The notes beneath the pieces are model-generated. The model saw only the letters and a list, made by a program, of their open reading frames with translations, was not told the DNA's origin and did not search any database. From Eubacteriaceae bacterium UBA6119 (GTDB taxonomy: Bacteria > Bacillota > Clostridia > Eubacteriales > UBA1433): a stretch of 64,000 bases of DNA. Positions 1 to 8,997 of this stretch are shown one piece after another. Position 1 is the stretch's first letter, and each line of letters opens with the position of its first letter. The translations under genes were made by a program, and so were the position numbers. The stretch is from positions 1-64,000 of the forward strand of contig DIVZ01000005.1 of the NCBI GenBank assembly GCA_002423395.1, given 5' to 3'.

Positions 1-19
1 ATAGAATAACAGATAATAT

Positions 20-46
20 AAAAAAGGCGATTATTTCGCCTTTTTT
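20..46. terminator. Bidirectional rho-independent terminator
   Basis: An inverted repeat (AAAAAAGGCGA, loop TTATT, TCGCCTTTTTT) gives a GC-cored stem flanked by an A run on the left and a T run on the right. It can therefore end transcripts from both sides. It lies 42 nt beyond the stop of the minus-strand germination operon and would also stop any plus-strand gene left of the window. Confidence 0.8.
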
Positions 47-87
47 GTTTGTCAATAATAAATAAATTTTTAAAATGTATATTGCAA

Positions 88-1533
88 TTATGTCTTTTTA
101 TTTATTCTTTTTTTATCTTTTGTTTGTAAATATTTTGGTCTTACTTTATCTAATGTGGGGTTGCTTATGAGGCTTCTTTTTATGTCGTACAGATTTGACG
201 GCGCCCATGGAGCCATATAAGGCACCCCGAAGCTATTTAGCGAAACAAGTTCGACCAAAACAAAAGTTAAGAACAAAGTAAAACCGAAAAACCCTAATGT
301 GCCAGTAAACAGCAAAAGAAATAACTTGAGTACGCGAAACGGGTTTATAAGAGAGTAATCAGGCAGTGCGAAAGATGCAATAAATGCTGTTGATACCAAA
401 ATAAGCAAAAGAGGACTGAATATTCCTGCTGACGTTGCAGCCTGCCCAATTACAATGGCGCCGACAATACCGATTGCTGGACCGATTTGTTTTGGAACTC
501 GAATCATCGCTTCCCTTATAAGCTCCACAATGAATTCAAGCAATAGAGCTCCTATAAGCGCATTAAACGGAACGTTTGAACGCATTTGCGAAAGTGATAT
601 GGCATATTTGATAGGCAAAACGTCGGTGTGAAATGATACTACCGCAACAAATACGCTGGAAACGGTAAGCGCAATTATAAGGCTTGTATAGCGCATTATT
701 CTTGCAAACATTCCAAATAACTTATTGTCATATCTGTCATCACTGGAATAAAAAAATTCGGGAAACGTTTTGGGCGCGAGCAAACCGATCCCGCTGCCGT
801 CGACTAATACTATGACTTTTCCTTCAAGTAACGAATGACTTGCCATATCGGAGCGTTCAACCAACCCTATTTGAGGAAAAAATTGAAATTTATTATTTAA
901 TAAGAATTTTTGCAGCTCGCCTGATTCAAAAATACCGTCAACTTCAATAGCTTGTATTTTCTTTTCAATTTCTTCGACAACCGTACTATTTGCAATATCT
1001 TCTATATAAATTAACGCGACGCGAGCTTTAGTTCTAACCCCCACATCGAAATTTTTTATTTTCATTTTTTTATCCTTGACTCGATAACGTAACAAGGAAA
1101 GATTAGCATCAAGATTTTCGGTAAAACAGTCCTGCGGCCCCCTTACAGTATAGGTAAGAGCGGGTGTAGGAACTGCTCTGTGTTCTACTTTTCTTAAGTT
1201 AAGCACAACATACTGCTCATCTGTGGAGAATATAATTACTACCATTCCGGAAAGAATAAATTCTTCTATTCTGCTTGCATCATCTTCCAGACTGCAATCA
1301 TCGGCATAAATGATGCTCTCTAAAGTCATCTGTGCGTCTATAGGTTTATTAGATGAGGCGCAATGCAACACAAGAGGCTTGACGACATTTTCGGAAAGCG
1401 AAAACCTGTCAGTAAGCTGAGGAATAAAAAACAGTTTCAGCATTCCTTTGTGATATGGAATAGTTCGTTCTTTATAATCCAAATTATTTGATTGCAGTGT
1501 TGAAACTATATTTTCAAATTTTGACGTCTTCAA
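88..1533 (-). CDS. Spore germinant receptor A subunit (GerA/GerKA family)
   Basis: 481-residue membrane protein of the GerA family, subunit A of a germinant receptor in the spore inner membrane that senses amino acids or sugars and triggers germination. The first ~280 residues are a hydrophilic domain carrying the family motif around RGPQDCFTENLDANLSLLR. They are followed by about five hydrophobic segments (roughly 283-450) and a basic tail ending near RPKYLQTKDKK. Length is normal for the family. The start is TTG with a strong AAAGGAGG 9 nt upstream, overlapping the end of the C-subunit gene. It is the last gene of a three-gene operon read right to left (B, C, A). The germinant cannot be inferred from sequence. 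Expression in the forespore under sigma-G is expected for the family, but I found no convincing sigma-G promoter. Confidence 0.93.
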   Translation of the reverse strand: MKTSKFENIVSTLQSNNLDYKERTIPYHKGMLKLFFIPQLTDRFSLSENVVKPLVLHCASSNKPIDAQMTLESIIYADDCSLEDDASRIEEFILSGMVVIIFSTDEQYVVLNLRKVEHRAVPTPALTYTVRGPQDCFTENLDANLSLLRYRVKDKKMKIKNFDVGVRTKARVALIYIEDIANSTVVEEIEKKIQAIEVDGIFESGELQKFLLNNKFQFFPQIGLVERSDMASHSLLEGKVIVLVDGSGIGLLAPKTFPEFFYSSDDRYDNKLFGMFARIMRYTSLIIALTVSSVFVAVVSFHTDVLPIKYAISLSQMRSNVPFNALIGALLLEFIVELIREAMIRVPKQIGPAIGIVGAIVIGQAATSAGIFSPLLLILVSTAFIASFALPDYSLINPFRVLKLFLLLFTGTLGFFGFTLFLTFVLVELVSLNSFGVPYMAPWAPSNLYDIKRSLISNPTLDKVRPKYLQTKDKKRINKKT

Positions 1534-1549
1534 ATTTTTAAACCTCCTT

Positions 1550-2692
1550 TTATTTAGGCTCGCCTGTGTTGTAATCCATCATGTAGGTAGTAGACATATC
1601 TACATTTACATCAATGGTTATGCTGATTTTAGAAAACTCATTTTCCCAGTCCAGTTTTTCATAATCTTCCGGATACTTTATGCGAAAAATATCATCAAAC
1701 TGCAAGTAGTCGCAATTAAATGTATTTTGCGCCTGCGCTACGGTATTTTCGAGCTCATTTTTTAGCATTTCTGAAAGAAAATCGCCAATTTTTTTCATGT
1801 CTTTATCTGTTAAATCGTATGGAGTCTTTTTATCCCCATACATCAGCTTTGCTTTACAATCAAATTTCAAGTCAAAACTTATTTTACCGTCTTTATAAAA
1901 TGGCTTTATTTTTGGCTTCTTAGAAGTAACTTCTATTGTCAATTTTAAATCTTTGTATGGAACGTCATAACTAAGTTTGGGGTTCTTTGACTTCATTAAC
2001 AGCAAACCATTTGCTTCTTCTATGGGTATGAAGCCTGCGACTTTATTATCTTTGACGACCGAATACCCTAAAATTGCAATTTCATTATCTTGTGTGCCTG
2101 CATTTAGAATCAAAATGCCAGAATAGGGGCTTGACAGATTTTCAATAAGCCGCTCAGATGACCTTAAAAAAATTCTTCCCTCTTTTTCTAAAGTATCAAC
2201 CATATCACTTAAGAACATTCCCAGAGAGACATCTTTTTCTTGCGCGACTTTAAACAATTCTTCGGGGCTTTGTTTTGTAAAGACGACGTTTCCTTTTTTT
2301 CGATAAAATTCATCTGCGCGGAATCGGTATAAATATTCAATTAAATACTTATTAGCAAAATCTTCTGTAAGCACAAGCGTATTTACGCCGCTTAAAAATA
2401 CAGGTTTATCTAATTTCGTCTCCAATTTAGCTCTTGATTCTATGATAGTTTTACTGGGTGTGCTTATTACATTAAATTTTTTTGCGTTTGTCTGACTTGT
2501 ATTTGCACCTTGACTTGCTTGAATGTTAGCAGTCTCCAAATAACCTTTCATTTCTTCACCTTCTAAATCGAAAGCAACTGTTGTTATGATGAGCTTTTCG
2601 TTGATATCTATTGCATCCCAACAACCGGCGGTAAACGCAGCAAGCACAATGATTAAAAAATTAAGCAAAAGAATTTTATATTTTTTTTTCAT
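1550..2692 (-). CDS. Spore germinant receptor C subunit, lipoprotein (GerAC/GerKC family)
   Basis: Ger(x)C-family lipoprotein of 380 residues from the ATG at 2692. A basic N-terminus and hydrophobic stretch end in FTAGC, so Cys24 is the likely lipidation site after signal peptidase II cleavage. The following CWDAIDINEKL is typical of GerC proteins (CWD then D..E). An in-frame start 22 codons upstream is possible but lies inside the B-subunit gene and lacks a signal-peptide start, so 2692 is preferred. The ATG overlaps the TAA of the B-subunit gene by one base (TAATG), implying translational coupling. The protein sits on the outer face of the spore inner membrane and stabilises the A/B receptor subunits. 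Confidence 0.93.
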   Translation of the reverse strand: MKKKYKILLLNFLIIVLAAFTAGCWDAIDINEKLIITTVAFDLEGEEMKGYLETANIQASQGANTSQTNAKKFNVISTPSKTIIESRAKLETKLDKPVFLSGVNTLVLTEDFANKYLIEYLYRFRADEFYRKKGNVVFTKQSPEELFKVAQEKDVSLGMFLSDMVDTLEKEGRIFLRSSERLIENLSSPYSGILILNAGTQDNEIAILGYSVVKDNKVAGFIPIEEANGLLLMKSKNPKLSYDVPYKDLKLTIEVTSKKPKIKPFYKDGKISFDLKFDCKAKLMYGDKKTPYDLTDKDMKKIGDFLSEMLKNELENTVAQAQNTFNCDYLQFDDIFRIKYPEDYEKLDWENEFSKISITIDVNVDMSTTYMMDYNTGEPK

Positions 2693-3774
2693 TATGCTTT
2701 CTCCTTTTGTTTTTTTACTTTTGCAACAACAAACAACAAAATGGGAATGACCATACATGCAACGATTACAAGGTATGGAGCGAAGCTTTCAAACACATCA
2801 CGCATATTGTTGATTTTTAGTCCAAATAAAGATAAAACAAAGAAAATGACATCAATGGCAAACATTAAAATAATACGTTTTATTCTTGGAAACAACTTGC
2901 AAGAGTATTCCAAGACAGCGACATATACAGATATCATTCCGGCAAACATGCTGAGCAAGCCGAAAACGAGATAGAAAATATCAGTCCTTTCAATTACGGG
3001 TATTTGAACGACTTTAATTCCTTCAATGAAAGAATCGTTTAAAGTTATTGTGTTATTAAGTCCCAAAACCATTATAGTGCCTTCTACTAGCAATACATAA
3101 ATAAAGCCAATAAACAATAAAGTTAAAAAGGCGGCTTTGGGCGCTTTTTTATTAACGGAGCTAAAAGGAATGACCAGTAATACGCCTATGCCGGTATAAG
3201 GGGTAACTAAATCTTTCATTGTAGTCAAAAAATTCTTTGCGTCATTGCTGTTATAAAAAGGCAATATATTTTCGCTCATACCTTCTAAGAGCATTACAGT
3301 GCTCAACATCACTGTCGTGAGAATAAACAATACACCAAAAATTTCAAACACTCTCGCTACGTTTGTAATGCCCTTGTATGCCACATAACCAAACAGCAAA
3401 ATACCAAATATCAACACAACAAATTGAGGAGTAGTCGGCAAAAAGTTTGATTTTAACAGAGTAGCTAATTTAATCTTTAAATAAGTACCAATTAAAAAAT
3501 AAAGTAATATATAATAAATGGCAATTAATACGGTAAAGAACTTGCCTGCAATTTCCTGACCGTAGTCGTAGAGCATTTTGCCTTGATACATATTGTTTAA
3601 TTTTGTAACTATAACAGCAGAAATGCCAAAAATAAAGGCTGATATCAGAATCGGGATCCAGCTGCTTCTGCCCGCAGACGATGCCACGATTTTCGGAAGA
3701 TCTATTGTTGTGTATGTGGTAAGCGTAAGAAATAATATAAAAAACATCTGCCTGTTGGTAACGTTTGATTTCAA
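2692..3774 (-). CDS. Spore germinant receptor B subunit (GerAB/GerKB family permease-like)
   Basis: 360-residue integral membrane protein of the endospore germination permease family (APC superfamily fold) with about ten hydrophobic segments over its whole length. It is the receptor subunit thought to bind germinant. N-terminal NRQMFFILFLTLTTYTTIDLPKIVA and the R-x-x-W-I-P loop are family-typical. The start is TTG, with GGAGG six bases upstream. It is the first gene of the operon, transcribed away from the tRNA gene. B-C-A is not the usual A-B-C or A-C-B order of ger operons. Confidence 0.92.
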   Translation of the reverse strand: MKSNVTNRQMFFILFLTLTTYTTIDLPKIVASSAGRSSWIPILISAFIFGISAVIVTKLNNMYQGKMLYDYGQEIAGKFFTVLIAIYYILLYFLIGTYLKIKLATLLKSNFLPTTPQFVVLIFGILLFGYVAYKGITNVARVFEIFGVLFILTTVMLSTVMLLEGMSENILPFYNSNDAKNFLTTMKDLVTPYTGIGVLLVIPFSSVNKKAPKAAFLTLLFIGFIYVLLVEGTIMVLGLNNTITLNDSFIEGIKVVQIPVIERTDIFYLVFGLLSMFAGMISVYVAVLEYSCKLFPRIKRIILMFAIDVIFFVLSLFGLKINNMRDVFESFAPYLVIVACMVIPILLFVVAKVKKQKEKA

Positions 3775-3919
3775 TTTTTTCCTCCAATAGAATGTGTTTT
3801 ATATTTTCCGCTTTTTGGTATTTATTATTCACAACTCATTTATTATTTATATATTTAAAAGTAAAAAAATATTTGTTTGCTAAATTTGTTATAATATTTT
3901 ATCTAATATATAGTTTAAT

Positions 3920-3948
3920 TTGTAAAATGTTATAAAATAGTGTATTAT
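3920..3948 (+). promoter_or_regulatory. Sigma-A-type promoter for tRNA-Val
   Basis: TTGTAA at 3920-3925 and TATTAT at 3943-3948 are separated by 17 bp, placing a start about 15 bp before the tRNA. It lies in the divergent spacer between the minus-strand ger operon and the plus-strand genes. Confidence 0.55.
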
Positions 3949-3969
3949 ATTAGGCTGTATAATAAAAGT

Positions 3970-4045
3970 GACTCTGTAGCTCAGCTGGGAGAGCGCTACC
4001 CTGACACGGTAGAGGTCATCGGTTCGAGACCGGTCAGAGTCACCA
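3970..4045 (+). tRNA. tRNA-Val (anticodon GAC)
   Basis: A full cloverleaf reads by eye. The acceptor is GACTCTG/CAGAGTC, the D-arm GCTC...GAGC and the anticodon stem CTACC/GGTAG with loop CTGACAC (anticodon GAC, valine codons GUC/GUU). The T-arm is ATCGG/CCGGT with loop TTCGAGA, followed by discriminator A and a genome-encoded CCA at 4043-4045. It is a solitary tRNA. No terminator separates it from pncB 42 nt downstream, so part of the transcript may read into pncB. Confidence 0.97.
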
Positions 4046-4055
4046 ATATATTTAT

Positions 4056-4084
4056 CTTATAGATATTTTATATCGGGGTATAAG
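4056..4084 (+). promoter_or_regulatory. Hairpin enclosing the pncB ribosome-binding region
   Basis: CTTATA-GATAT-TTT-ATATC-GGGG-TATAAG folds into an 11-bp stem interrupted only by a bulged GGGG. That GGGG is the only Shine-Dalgarno-like sequence before the pncB ATG at 4088. The structure could present or hide the ribosome-binding site. No known NAD-sensing riboswitch class was recognised. Confidence 0.45.
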
Positions 4085-4087
4085 AAT

Positions 4088-5530
4088 ATGAAAAACAGAA
4101 AGCTTCATCTTGCAACCGACTATTACCAGATGAGCATGTCTAATGTCTATATATGTGAGAATATGCAAAATAGCGAGGCTGTTTTTGACGTGTTCATAAG
4201 AAAAAATCCGTTTAACGGAGGGTATGCGGTATTTGCCGGCTTGGAGCAGGTTGCTGATTATCTTTTAAATGTACGTTTCGAGGAAGAAGATATTTTAATG
4301 CTTAAGAAAAACCATTCGGAAATTAGCGATAAATATCTTGATTATTTGAGGAATTTTAAATTTACCGGAAGCCTGAGCTCTGTTGAAGAGGGCTGCATTG
4401 TGTTCCCTCAAGAACCGCTTCTTAGAATAACAGCGCCTCTTATAGAAGCGCAGTTTATTGAAACTACTATTTTGAGTATAATAAACCATCAAACGCTTAT
4501 CGCAACAAAAGCTTCCAGAGTAGTGGATGCCGCGGCCGGAGACGGAGTAATGGAATTCGGTCTTAGAAGAGCCCATGGAACGGAAGCCGGCTTGTACGGC
4601 GCCAGAGCAACTATTATCGGCGGCTGCATAGGGACAAGCAATGTTGAAGTCGAAAGCTTTTGGAATCTGCCGGCAAAAGGCACGATGTCGCACAGCTTTG
4701 TTATGAGTTTTGATAATGAGCTGGAAGCTTTCAGAACATTTGCGAAATATAATTTGAATAACTTGATTTTACTGGTAGATACATACGATACATTAAACAG
4801 CGGTGTTGTAAACGCAGTTAAAGTTTTCAGAGAACTTAGAGATCAAAACAAATTGAATAAAGGACATTACGGTATAAGGCTTGATTCTGGAGATTTGGCA
4901 TATTTAAGCAAAGAAGCTCGCATTATGCTTGACCAAGCAGGCTTTGCCGATGCATCAATAACCGCTTCAAGCGATTTGGATGAGTACTTAATTCAAGATT
5001 TAAAATTGCAGGGCGCTAAAATAAACATGTGGGGAGTAGGCACAAAATTGATTACTGCATACGATAATGCCGCTTTGGGCGGGGTTTACAAGCTTGCGCA
5101 GATTACAAAAAACGGAATTAAAAAAGATACAATAAAAATAAGCGACGCGCCTGAGAAAGTAACAAATCCCGGCAAAAAGAGTATTGTAAGAATATACGAT
5201 AAAAGTACGAATAAAGCGCTGGCGGATATAATAATATTAGAGGGTGAAAAAATAGACGAGACCAAACCGCTTACCATATTCCATCCCGTCTATACATGGA
5301 AAAAAAGAACCCTGGAAAATTTCTATGTAAAATCGTTGCACAAAGAAATTTTCAAAAACGGCAAATTGGTATATGATATACCCGATATACTTTCATCTAA
5401 GCAAAAACTTAAAGATGAAAAGGAAACATTCTGGGCGGCCGTTTTAAGACTTAAAAATCCATATGAATACCATGTGGATTTATCGGATAGGCTCTGGAAT
5501 TTAAAAAAAGAACTGCTTGATAAGCAGTAA
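4088..5530 (+). CDS. pncB: Nicotinate phosphoribosyltransferase
   Basis: 480-residue enzyme of the NAD salvage (Preiss-Handler) pathway, converting nicotinate plus PRPP to nicotinate mononucleotide in an ATP-coupled cytosolic reaction. The N-terminus (LATDYYQMSMSNVY) and the blocks around GGYAVFAGLEQ, MEFGLRRAHG and GIRLDSGDLAYLS are characteristic of bacterial NAPRTases, and the length suits the Gram-positive form. Its ATG follows the structured leader at 4056-4084. Later in the window nadD supplies the next step (NaMN adenylylation), so the cell can build NAD from nicotinate. ddl follows after 18 nt, probably in the same transcript. Confidence 0.93.
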   Translation: MKNRKLHLATDYYQMSMSNVYICENMQNSEAVFDVFIRKNPFNGGYAVFAGLEQVADYLLNVRFEEEDILMLKKNHSEISDKYLDYLRNFKFTGSLSSVEEGCIVFPQEPLLRITAPLIEAQFIETTILSIINHQTLIATKASRVVDAAAGDGVMEFGLRRAHGTEAGLYGARATIIGGCIGTSNVEVESFWNLPAKGTMSHSFVMSFDNELEAFRTFAKYNLNNLILLVDTYDTLNSGVVNAVKVFRELRDQNKLNKGHYGIRLDSGDLAYLSKEARIMLDQAGFADASITASSDLDEYLIQDLKLQGAKINMWGVGTKLITAYDNAALGGVYKLAQITKNGIKKDTIKISDAPEKVTNPGKKSIVRIYDKSTNKALADIIILEGEKIDETKPLTIFHPVYTWKKRTLENFYVKSLHKEIFKNGKLVYDIPDILSSKQKLKDEKETFWAAVLRLKNPYEYHVDLSDRLWNLKKELLDKQ

Positions 5531-5548
5531 TAGGTGAGGAAGCAAGTT

Positions 5549-6613
5549 ATGAAAAAGACAATAATAGGCGTCCTGTTCGGAGGCAAAAGCGGCGAGCATG
5601 AAGTTTCTCTGATAAGCGCATTCAATGTAATGAATGCCATAAATAAGGATAAATACGAAATTATTAAAATAGGCATAACAAAAGACGGTCAGTGGCTTAT
5701 ATACAACGGACAAAGTGAAAATATAAAAAACAATACTTGGCAAAAAGATGCAAGCAATGTAATAGATGATAAATCGTATATAAATGAGACGCTTGACGCT
5801 GTTGATATATTTTTTCCGGTTCTGCACGGACCTAACGGCGAAGACGGCACTGTTCAGGGATATTTTGAAGTGTTGCAAAAGCCTTATGTGGGCTGCGGAA
5901 TTATGGCTTCTTCTGTGGGAATGGACAAAGTGGCGGCTAAAGTTCTCTTTCAAAATGCCGGAGTGCCCATTGTGCCGTATTATAATTTTCATTATGAAGA
6001 ATGGCAAAGCAATAAACAGCAGATAATTCAAAAACTTGAGGAAAATCTTACATATCCTATTTTTATTAAACCGGTGAACATGGGCTCCAGCGTCGGCATA
6101 AGCAAGGCAAAAGACAGAGAAAGCTTAAATTTTGCAATTGAGAACGCATTTAATTATGATGAAATTGTTTTAGCGGAAAAATTTATAAATGCCCGCGAAA
6201 TAGAATGCGCGGTTTTGGGTAATTTTGACGCAAAAGCAAGTACGCCGGGTGAGATTATACCTTCCAGGGAATTTTATGATTATTCGTCAAAATATTTAGA
6301 CGGAGATGAAAGCAGAGTAGAAATTCCGGCAAACATTACAAAACAGCAGAGCGATATGATAAAATCTTACGCCGTAAAAGCATTCAGGGCAATAAACGGC
6401 AGCGGTCTTGCAAGAGTAGATTTTTTCATAGATAAAGACAACGACGAAATTTATATCAATGAGGTCAATACCATGCCCGGGTTTACATCAATTAGTATGT
6501 ATCCGAAGATGATAATGCACGACGGCATAGGTTACAGCCAATTAATTGAAATTTTAATCGAATTGGGGTTTGCAAGATATGAAAAACGCGCAAACAGAAA
6601 AACAGAACTCTGA
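5549..6613 (+). CDS. ddl: D-alanine--D-alanine ligase
   Basis: 354-residue ATP-grasp ligase making the D-Ala-D-Ala end of the peptidoglycan stem peptide in the cytosol. Visible marks are GGKSGEHEVS at residues 11-20, the ATP-grasp core (YPIFIKPVNMGSSVGISK), the omega-loop YDYSSKY with the KY pair expected of D-Ala-adding rather than D-lactate-adding enzymes, and the C-terminal INEVNTMPGFTSISMYPKM. An in-frame GTG at 5534 lies inside the Shine-Dalgarno AGGTGAGG, so the ATG at 5549 is chosen. Its 3-prime end overlaps the next gene. No vancomycin-resistance partners are nearby, so this is a housekeeping enzyme. Confidence 0.93.
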   Translation: MKKTIIGVLFGGKSGEHEVSLISAFNVMNAINKDKYEIIKIGITKDGQWLIYNGQSENIKNNTWQKDASNVIDDKSYINETLDAVDIFFPVLHGPNGEDGTVQGYFEVLQKPYVGCGIMASSVGMDKVAAKVLFQNAGVPIVPYYNFHYEEWQSNKQQIIQKLEENLTYPIFIKPVNMGSSVGISKAKDRESLNFAIENAFNYDEIVLAEKFINAREIECAVLGNFDAKASTPGEIIPSREFYDYSSKYLDGDESRVEIPANITKQQSDMIKSYAVKAFRAINGSGLARVDFFIDKDNDEIYINEVNTMPGFTSISMYPKMIMHDGIGYSQLIEILIELGFARYEKRANRKTEL

Positions 6614-7025
6614 TAAAGTATTTATAAGAATAAAAGGCAACATGTCTCAAGGCATAAATGACACTGATGTTATTGAGTTCTGCACAGAAGGCATAATGGA
6701 AAGAATGGGTGAAAGCATTTATCTGACATATAATGAATCAAAAATATCAGGGCTTGAAGGAACGACCACTACTATTAAACTTGATAAAGAAACTATCTCT
6801 CTTATGAGAATAGGCGATGTGAATTATACAATGGATTTTGCTAAAGGCTTAAAAAAATATAATAAATATGAAACCAGCTACGGGCAGCTTAACATGGGAA
6901 TTGTGACAAATGAATTAAAAATTACATATGAAGGCAATAAGCTTAAAGGCATAATAATCGATTATGACTTAGACATAAACGGGTCAAGCATTGGCAATAA
7001 TATTGTCAATATAAATGTCAATTAA
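6579..7025 (+). CDS. DUF1934 family protein (YwiB-like)
   Basis: 148 residues from the ATG at 6579 (a TTG nine bases earlier is an alternative). It matches the DUF1934 pattern: a lipocalin-like beta-barrel with SKISGLEGTTTTIKL and a central GDVNYTMDFAKGLKKYNKYET, ending in a strand-rich YDLDINGSSIGNNIVNINV. The function is unknown. B. subtilis YwiB also sits beside argS. It overlaps ddl by 35 nt and precedes argS by 21 nt, so the three are probably co-translated from one mRNA. No signal peptide or membrane segment is visible. Confidence 0.8.
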   Translation: MKNAQTEKQNSDKVFIRIKGNMSQGINDTDVIEFCTEGIMERMGESIYLTYNESKISGLEGTTTTIKLDKETISLMRIGDVNYTMDFAKGLKKYNKYETSYGQLNMGIVTNELKITYEGNKLKGIIIDYDLDINGSSIGNNIVNINVN

Positions 7026-7046
7026 ACTAAAAACCTGAGGAAAAAT

Positions 7047-8702
7047 ATGAGCATATTGGATAAATCGAGAAATCAGATAATAACTCTTACAGCAGACGCG
7101 GTTTTAAAATTAGGCGTGGAAATATCAAATGACGAAATTTGCATTGAAGTTCCGAAAGATAAAACATTCGGTGAGTTTTCTGTTAATACGGCAATGAAAC
7201 TGGCGTCTAAACTCAGAAAAAACCCTGTGCAGATTGCAAAGGATATTGTCCAAAACATTAATATTAGCGGCACTTATATAAAAGACGTTGATATTGCGGG
7301 CGCCGGATTTATAAACTTTAAATTAAATCAGGATTATTATTGCGATGTTGTAAAAGATATTTTTGACAAAGAGAGTAACTACGGAAAGTGTAACATAGGT
7401 GCGGGCAAGACTGTAAATGTGGAATTTGTAAGCGCTAATCCTACGGGGCCTGTTCATATAGGCAATGCGAGAGGAGGCGCTGTGGGCGATGTGCTTGCGG
7501 AAATTTTGTCATGGGCCGGATATGAAGTTTATCGGGAATTTTATGTAAATGACGCCGGAAATCAGGTAGAGAAATTCGGCGCTTCGCTTGAAGCAAGGTA
7601 CCTTGAAATGTTCGGAAAAGAATTTACATTCCCCGAAGACGGTTATACCGGAGAATATATTAAAGAAATCGCTTTTAATTATGCTAAAGAAAATAAAAAA
7701 AGTCTTATAAATGCGCCAAGCGAAGAACGCAGGGCGCAGCTTGCGCAGTTCGGTCTTAAAAGAAATATTGAAGATATGCAGAACGCGTTAAGTGAGTATG
7801 GTATAAAATACGATAATTGGTATCGCGAGTCGAGTCTTTATGAAAATAATCTGGTCCAGGACGCGATAGAAAAAATGAAAGCGACCGGATACACTTATGA
7901 AAAAGACGATGCTTTATGGTTTGAAGCAACACATTTCGGATGCGAAAAGGATATTGTGCTTATCAGAAACAACAGTCTTCCGACATACATTACTCCGGAT
8001 ATTGCTTATCATATAAACAAACTAATTACAAGAAAATTTGATATGGCAATTGATGTGTGGGGCGCCGATCATCACGGTTACGTTCCCAGGCTTAAAAGCG
8101 CAATGGAGGCGCTTGGCATTGACTCAAACAGATTAAATATCATTCTCATGCAGTTCGTGCGCCTTATAAGACAAGAAGAAGTAGTAAGAATGTCAAAACG
8201 CAAAGGCGAAATGATAACACTTTCCGACCTTGTAGGCGAAGTAGGAAAAGATGCTGCCAGATTTTTATTCAATTATTATAATTACAACACTCATATGGAT
8301 TTTGATTTGGACCTTGCCGTCGAAAATTCAAACGAAAATCCTGTGTTTTACGTACAGTATGCGCATGCGAGAATTTGCAGCATAATACAGCAATGTGAAA
8401 TAAACGCTTCGGCTGAATATGATTTTTCTTTGCTTACAAAAGAAGAAGAAATAGAACTCATAAAGATTTTAGCACGGTTTGCGGAAGAAATACAGATATC
8501 CGCATTAAATTTAGATACCAGCAGAATACCCAAATATGCGGTAGAAGTTGCATCGGCATTCCATACTTTTTATAATTCGTGCAGAGTAAAATGCGAAGAC
8601 GAGAACCTTATGATTGCAAGGGTCAGACTGATAACGTCAGTAAGAACGGTGCTTAAAAATATTTTGTCCATATTAGGGGTTAGCGCTCCGGAAAAAATGT
8701 AG
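7047..8702 (+). CDS. argS: Arginyl-tRNA synthetase
   Basis: 551-residue class I aminoacyl-tRNA synthetase charging tRNA-Arg. An N-terminal Add-1 domain (about 1-110) recognises the tRNA elbow. The ATP-site motif is PTGPVHIGN (HIGN at 137-140) and the KMSKS loop is MSKRKGE starting at residue 382. A C-terminal DALR anticodon-binding domain includes YVQYAHARICSI. Length is normal. The ATG has TGAGG seven bases upstream. It probably ends the pncB-ddl-DUF1934-argS unit; a weak terminator follows about 120 nt downstream. Confidence 0.97.
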   Translation: MSILDKSRNQIITLTADAVLKLGVEISNDEICIEVPKDKTFGEFSVNTAMKLASKLRKNPVQIAKDIVQNINISGTYIKDVDIAGAGFINFKLNQDYYCDVVKDIFDKESNYGKCNIGAGKTVNVEFVSANPTGPVHIGNARGGAVGDVLAEILSWAGYEVYREFYVNDAGNQVEKFGASLEARYLEMFGKEFTFPEDGYTGEYIKEIAFNYAKENKKSLINAPSEERRAQLAQFGLKRNIEDMQNALSEYGIKYDNWYRESSLYENNLVQDAIEKMKATGYTYEKDDALWFEATHFGCEKDIVLIRNNSLPTYITPDIAYHINKLITRKFDMAIDVWGADHHGYVPRLKSAMEALGIDSNRLNIILMQFVRLIRQEEVVRMSKRKGEMITLSDLVGEVGKDAARFLFNYYNYNTHMDFDLDLAVENSNENPVFYVQYAHARICSIIQQCEINASAEYDFSLLTKEEEIELIKILARFAEEIQISALNLDTSRIPKYAVEVASAFHTFYNSCRVKCEDENLMIARVRLITSVRTVLKNILSILGVSAPEKM

Positions 8703-8805
8703 GTTAAAGAAATCTAATTTTTAAATTTCTTAGAAATGAATAGAATTCGGCAACATAAAAGCTGATTAATAAATAAACATTTATATATTACCGAAACTAA
8801 AATAG

Positions 8806-8841
8806 TAAAATGTTTGTTCCGGCTTAAGCCGTCATTTTTTT
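8806..8841 (+). terminator. Probable terminator after argS
   Basis: CGGC-TTAA-GCCG followed by TCATTTTTTT forms a short GC stem with a U tract. An outer AAAATG/CATTTT pairing may extend it. The stem is short, so strength is uncertain. Confidence 0.5.
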
Positions 8842-8972
8842 GTAAAAAATTTATAAAAATATATTTTTATTTTTTAATATTTTATCAAATTATATGGAAA
8901 TATAATCTATAAAATAATTTTAAAGTAAGTATTGCATTATATTGTCGCGTGTTGTAGAATATTGATATTCAT

Positions 8973-8990
8973 GTGTTAAAATATTAACGT
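8973..8990. promoter_or_regulatory. Putative Rex operator upstream of the hydrogenase operon
   Basis: GTGTTAAAATATTAACGT contains the perfect inverted repeat GTTAA-N4-TTAAC and matches 11 of 14 fixed positions of the clostridial Rex consensus TTGTTAA-N4-TTAACAA. It ends 7 bp before the -35 box. Rex represses fermentative and hydrogen genes when the NADH/NAD ratio is low. The rex gene itself is not in this window. Confidence 0.55.
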
Positions 8991-8997
8991 TAAAACC

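Noticed and set aside
3825..3833. TTATTCACA, an exact DnaA-box match upstream of the ger operon
   Set aside because: A single 9-mer in AT-rich intergenic DNA with no cluster, no dnaA/dnaN and no AT-rich unwinding region; not an origin.
3786..3850. Sigma-G promoter for the ger operon (TGAATA on the minus strand)
   Set aside because: A -35-like TGAATA exists but the -10 at proper spacing (AAATATA) does not resemble CATACTA; not supported.
5549..6613. Ddl as a vancomycin-resistance D-Ala-D-Lac or D-Ala-D-Ser ligase
   Set aside because: The omega loop carries the KY pair of ordinary D-Ala-D-Ala ligases and no van genes accompany it.
8703..8745. ATTTCT-T-AGAAAT palindrome after argS as a CodY box
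   Set aside because: Half-site spacing and bases do not fit AATTTTCWGAAAATT; it follows a stop codon and is more likely incidental.
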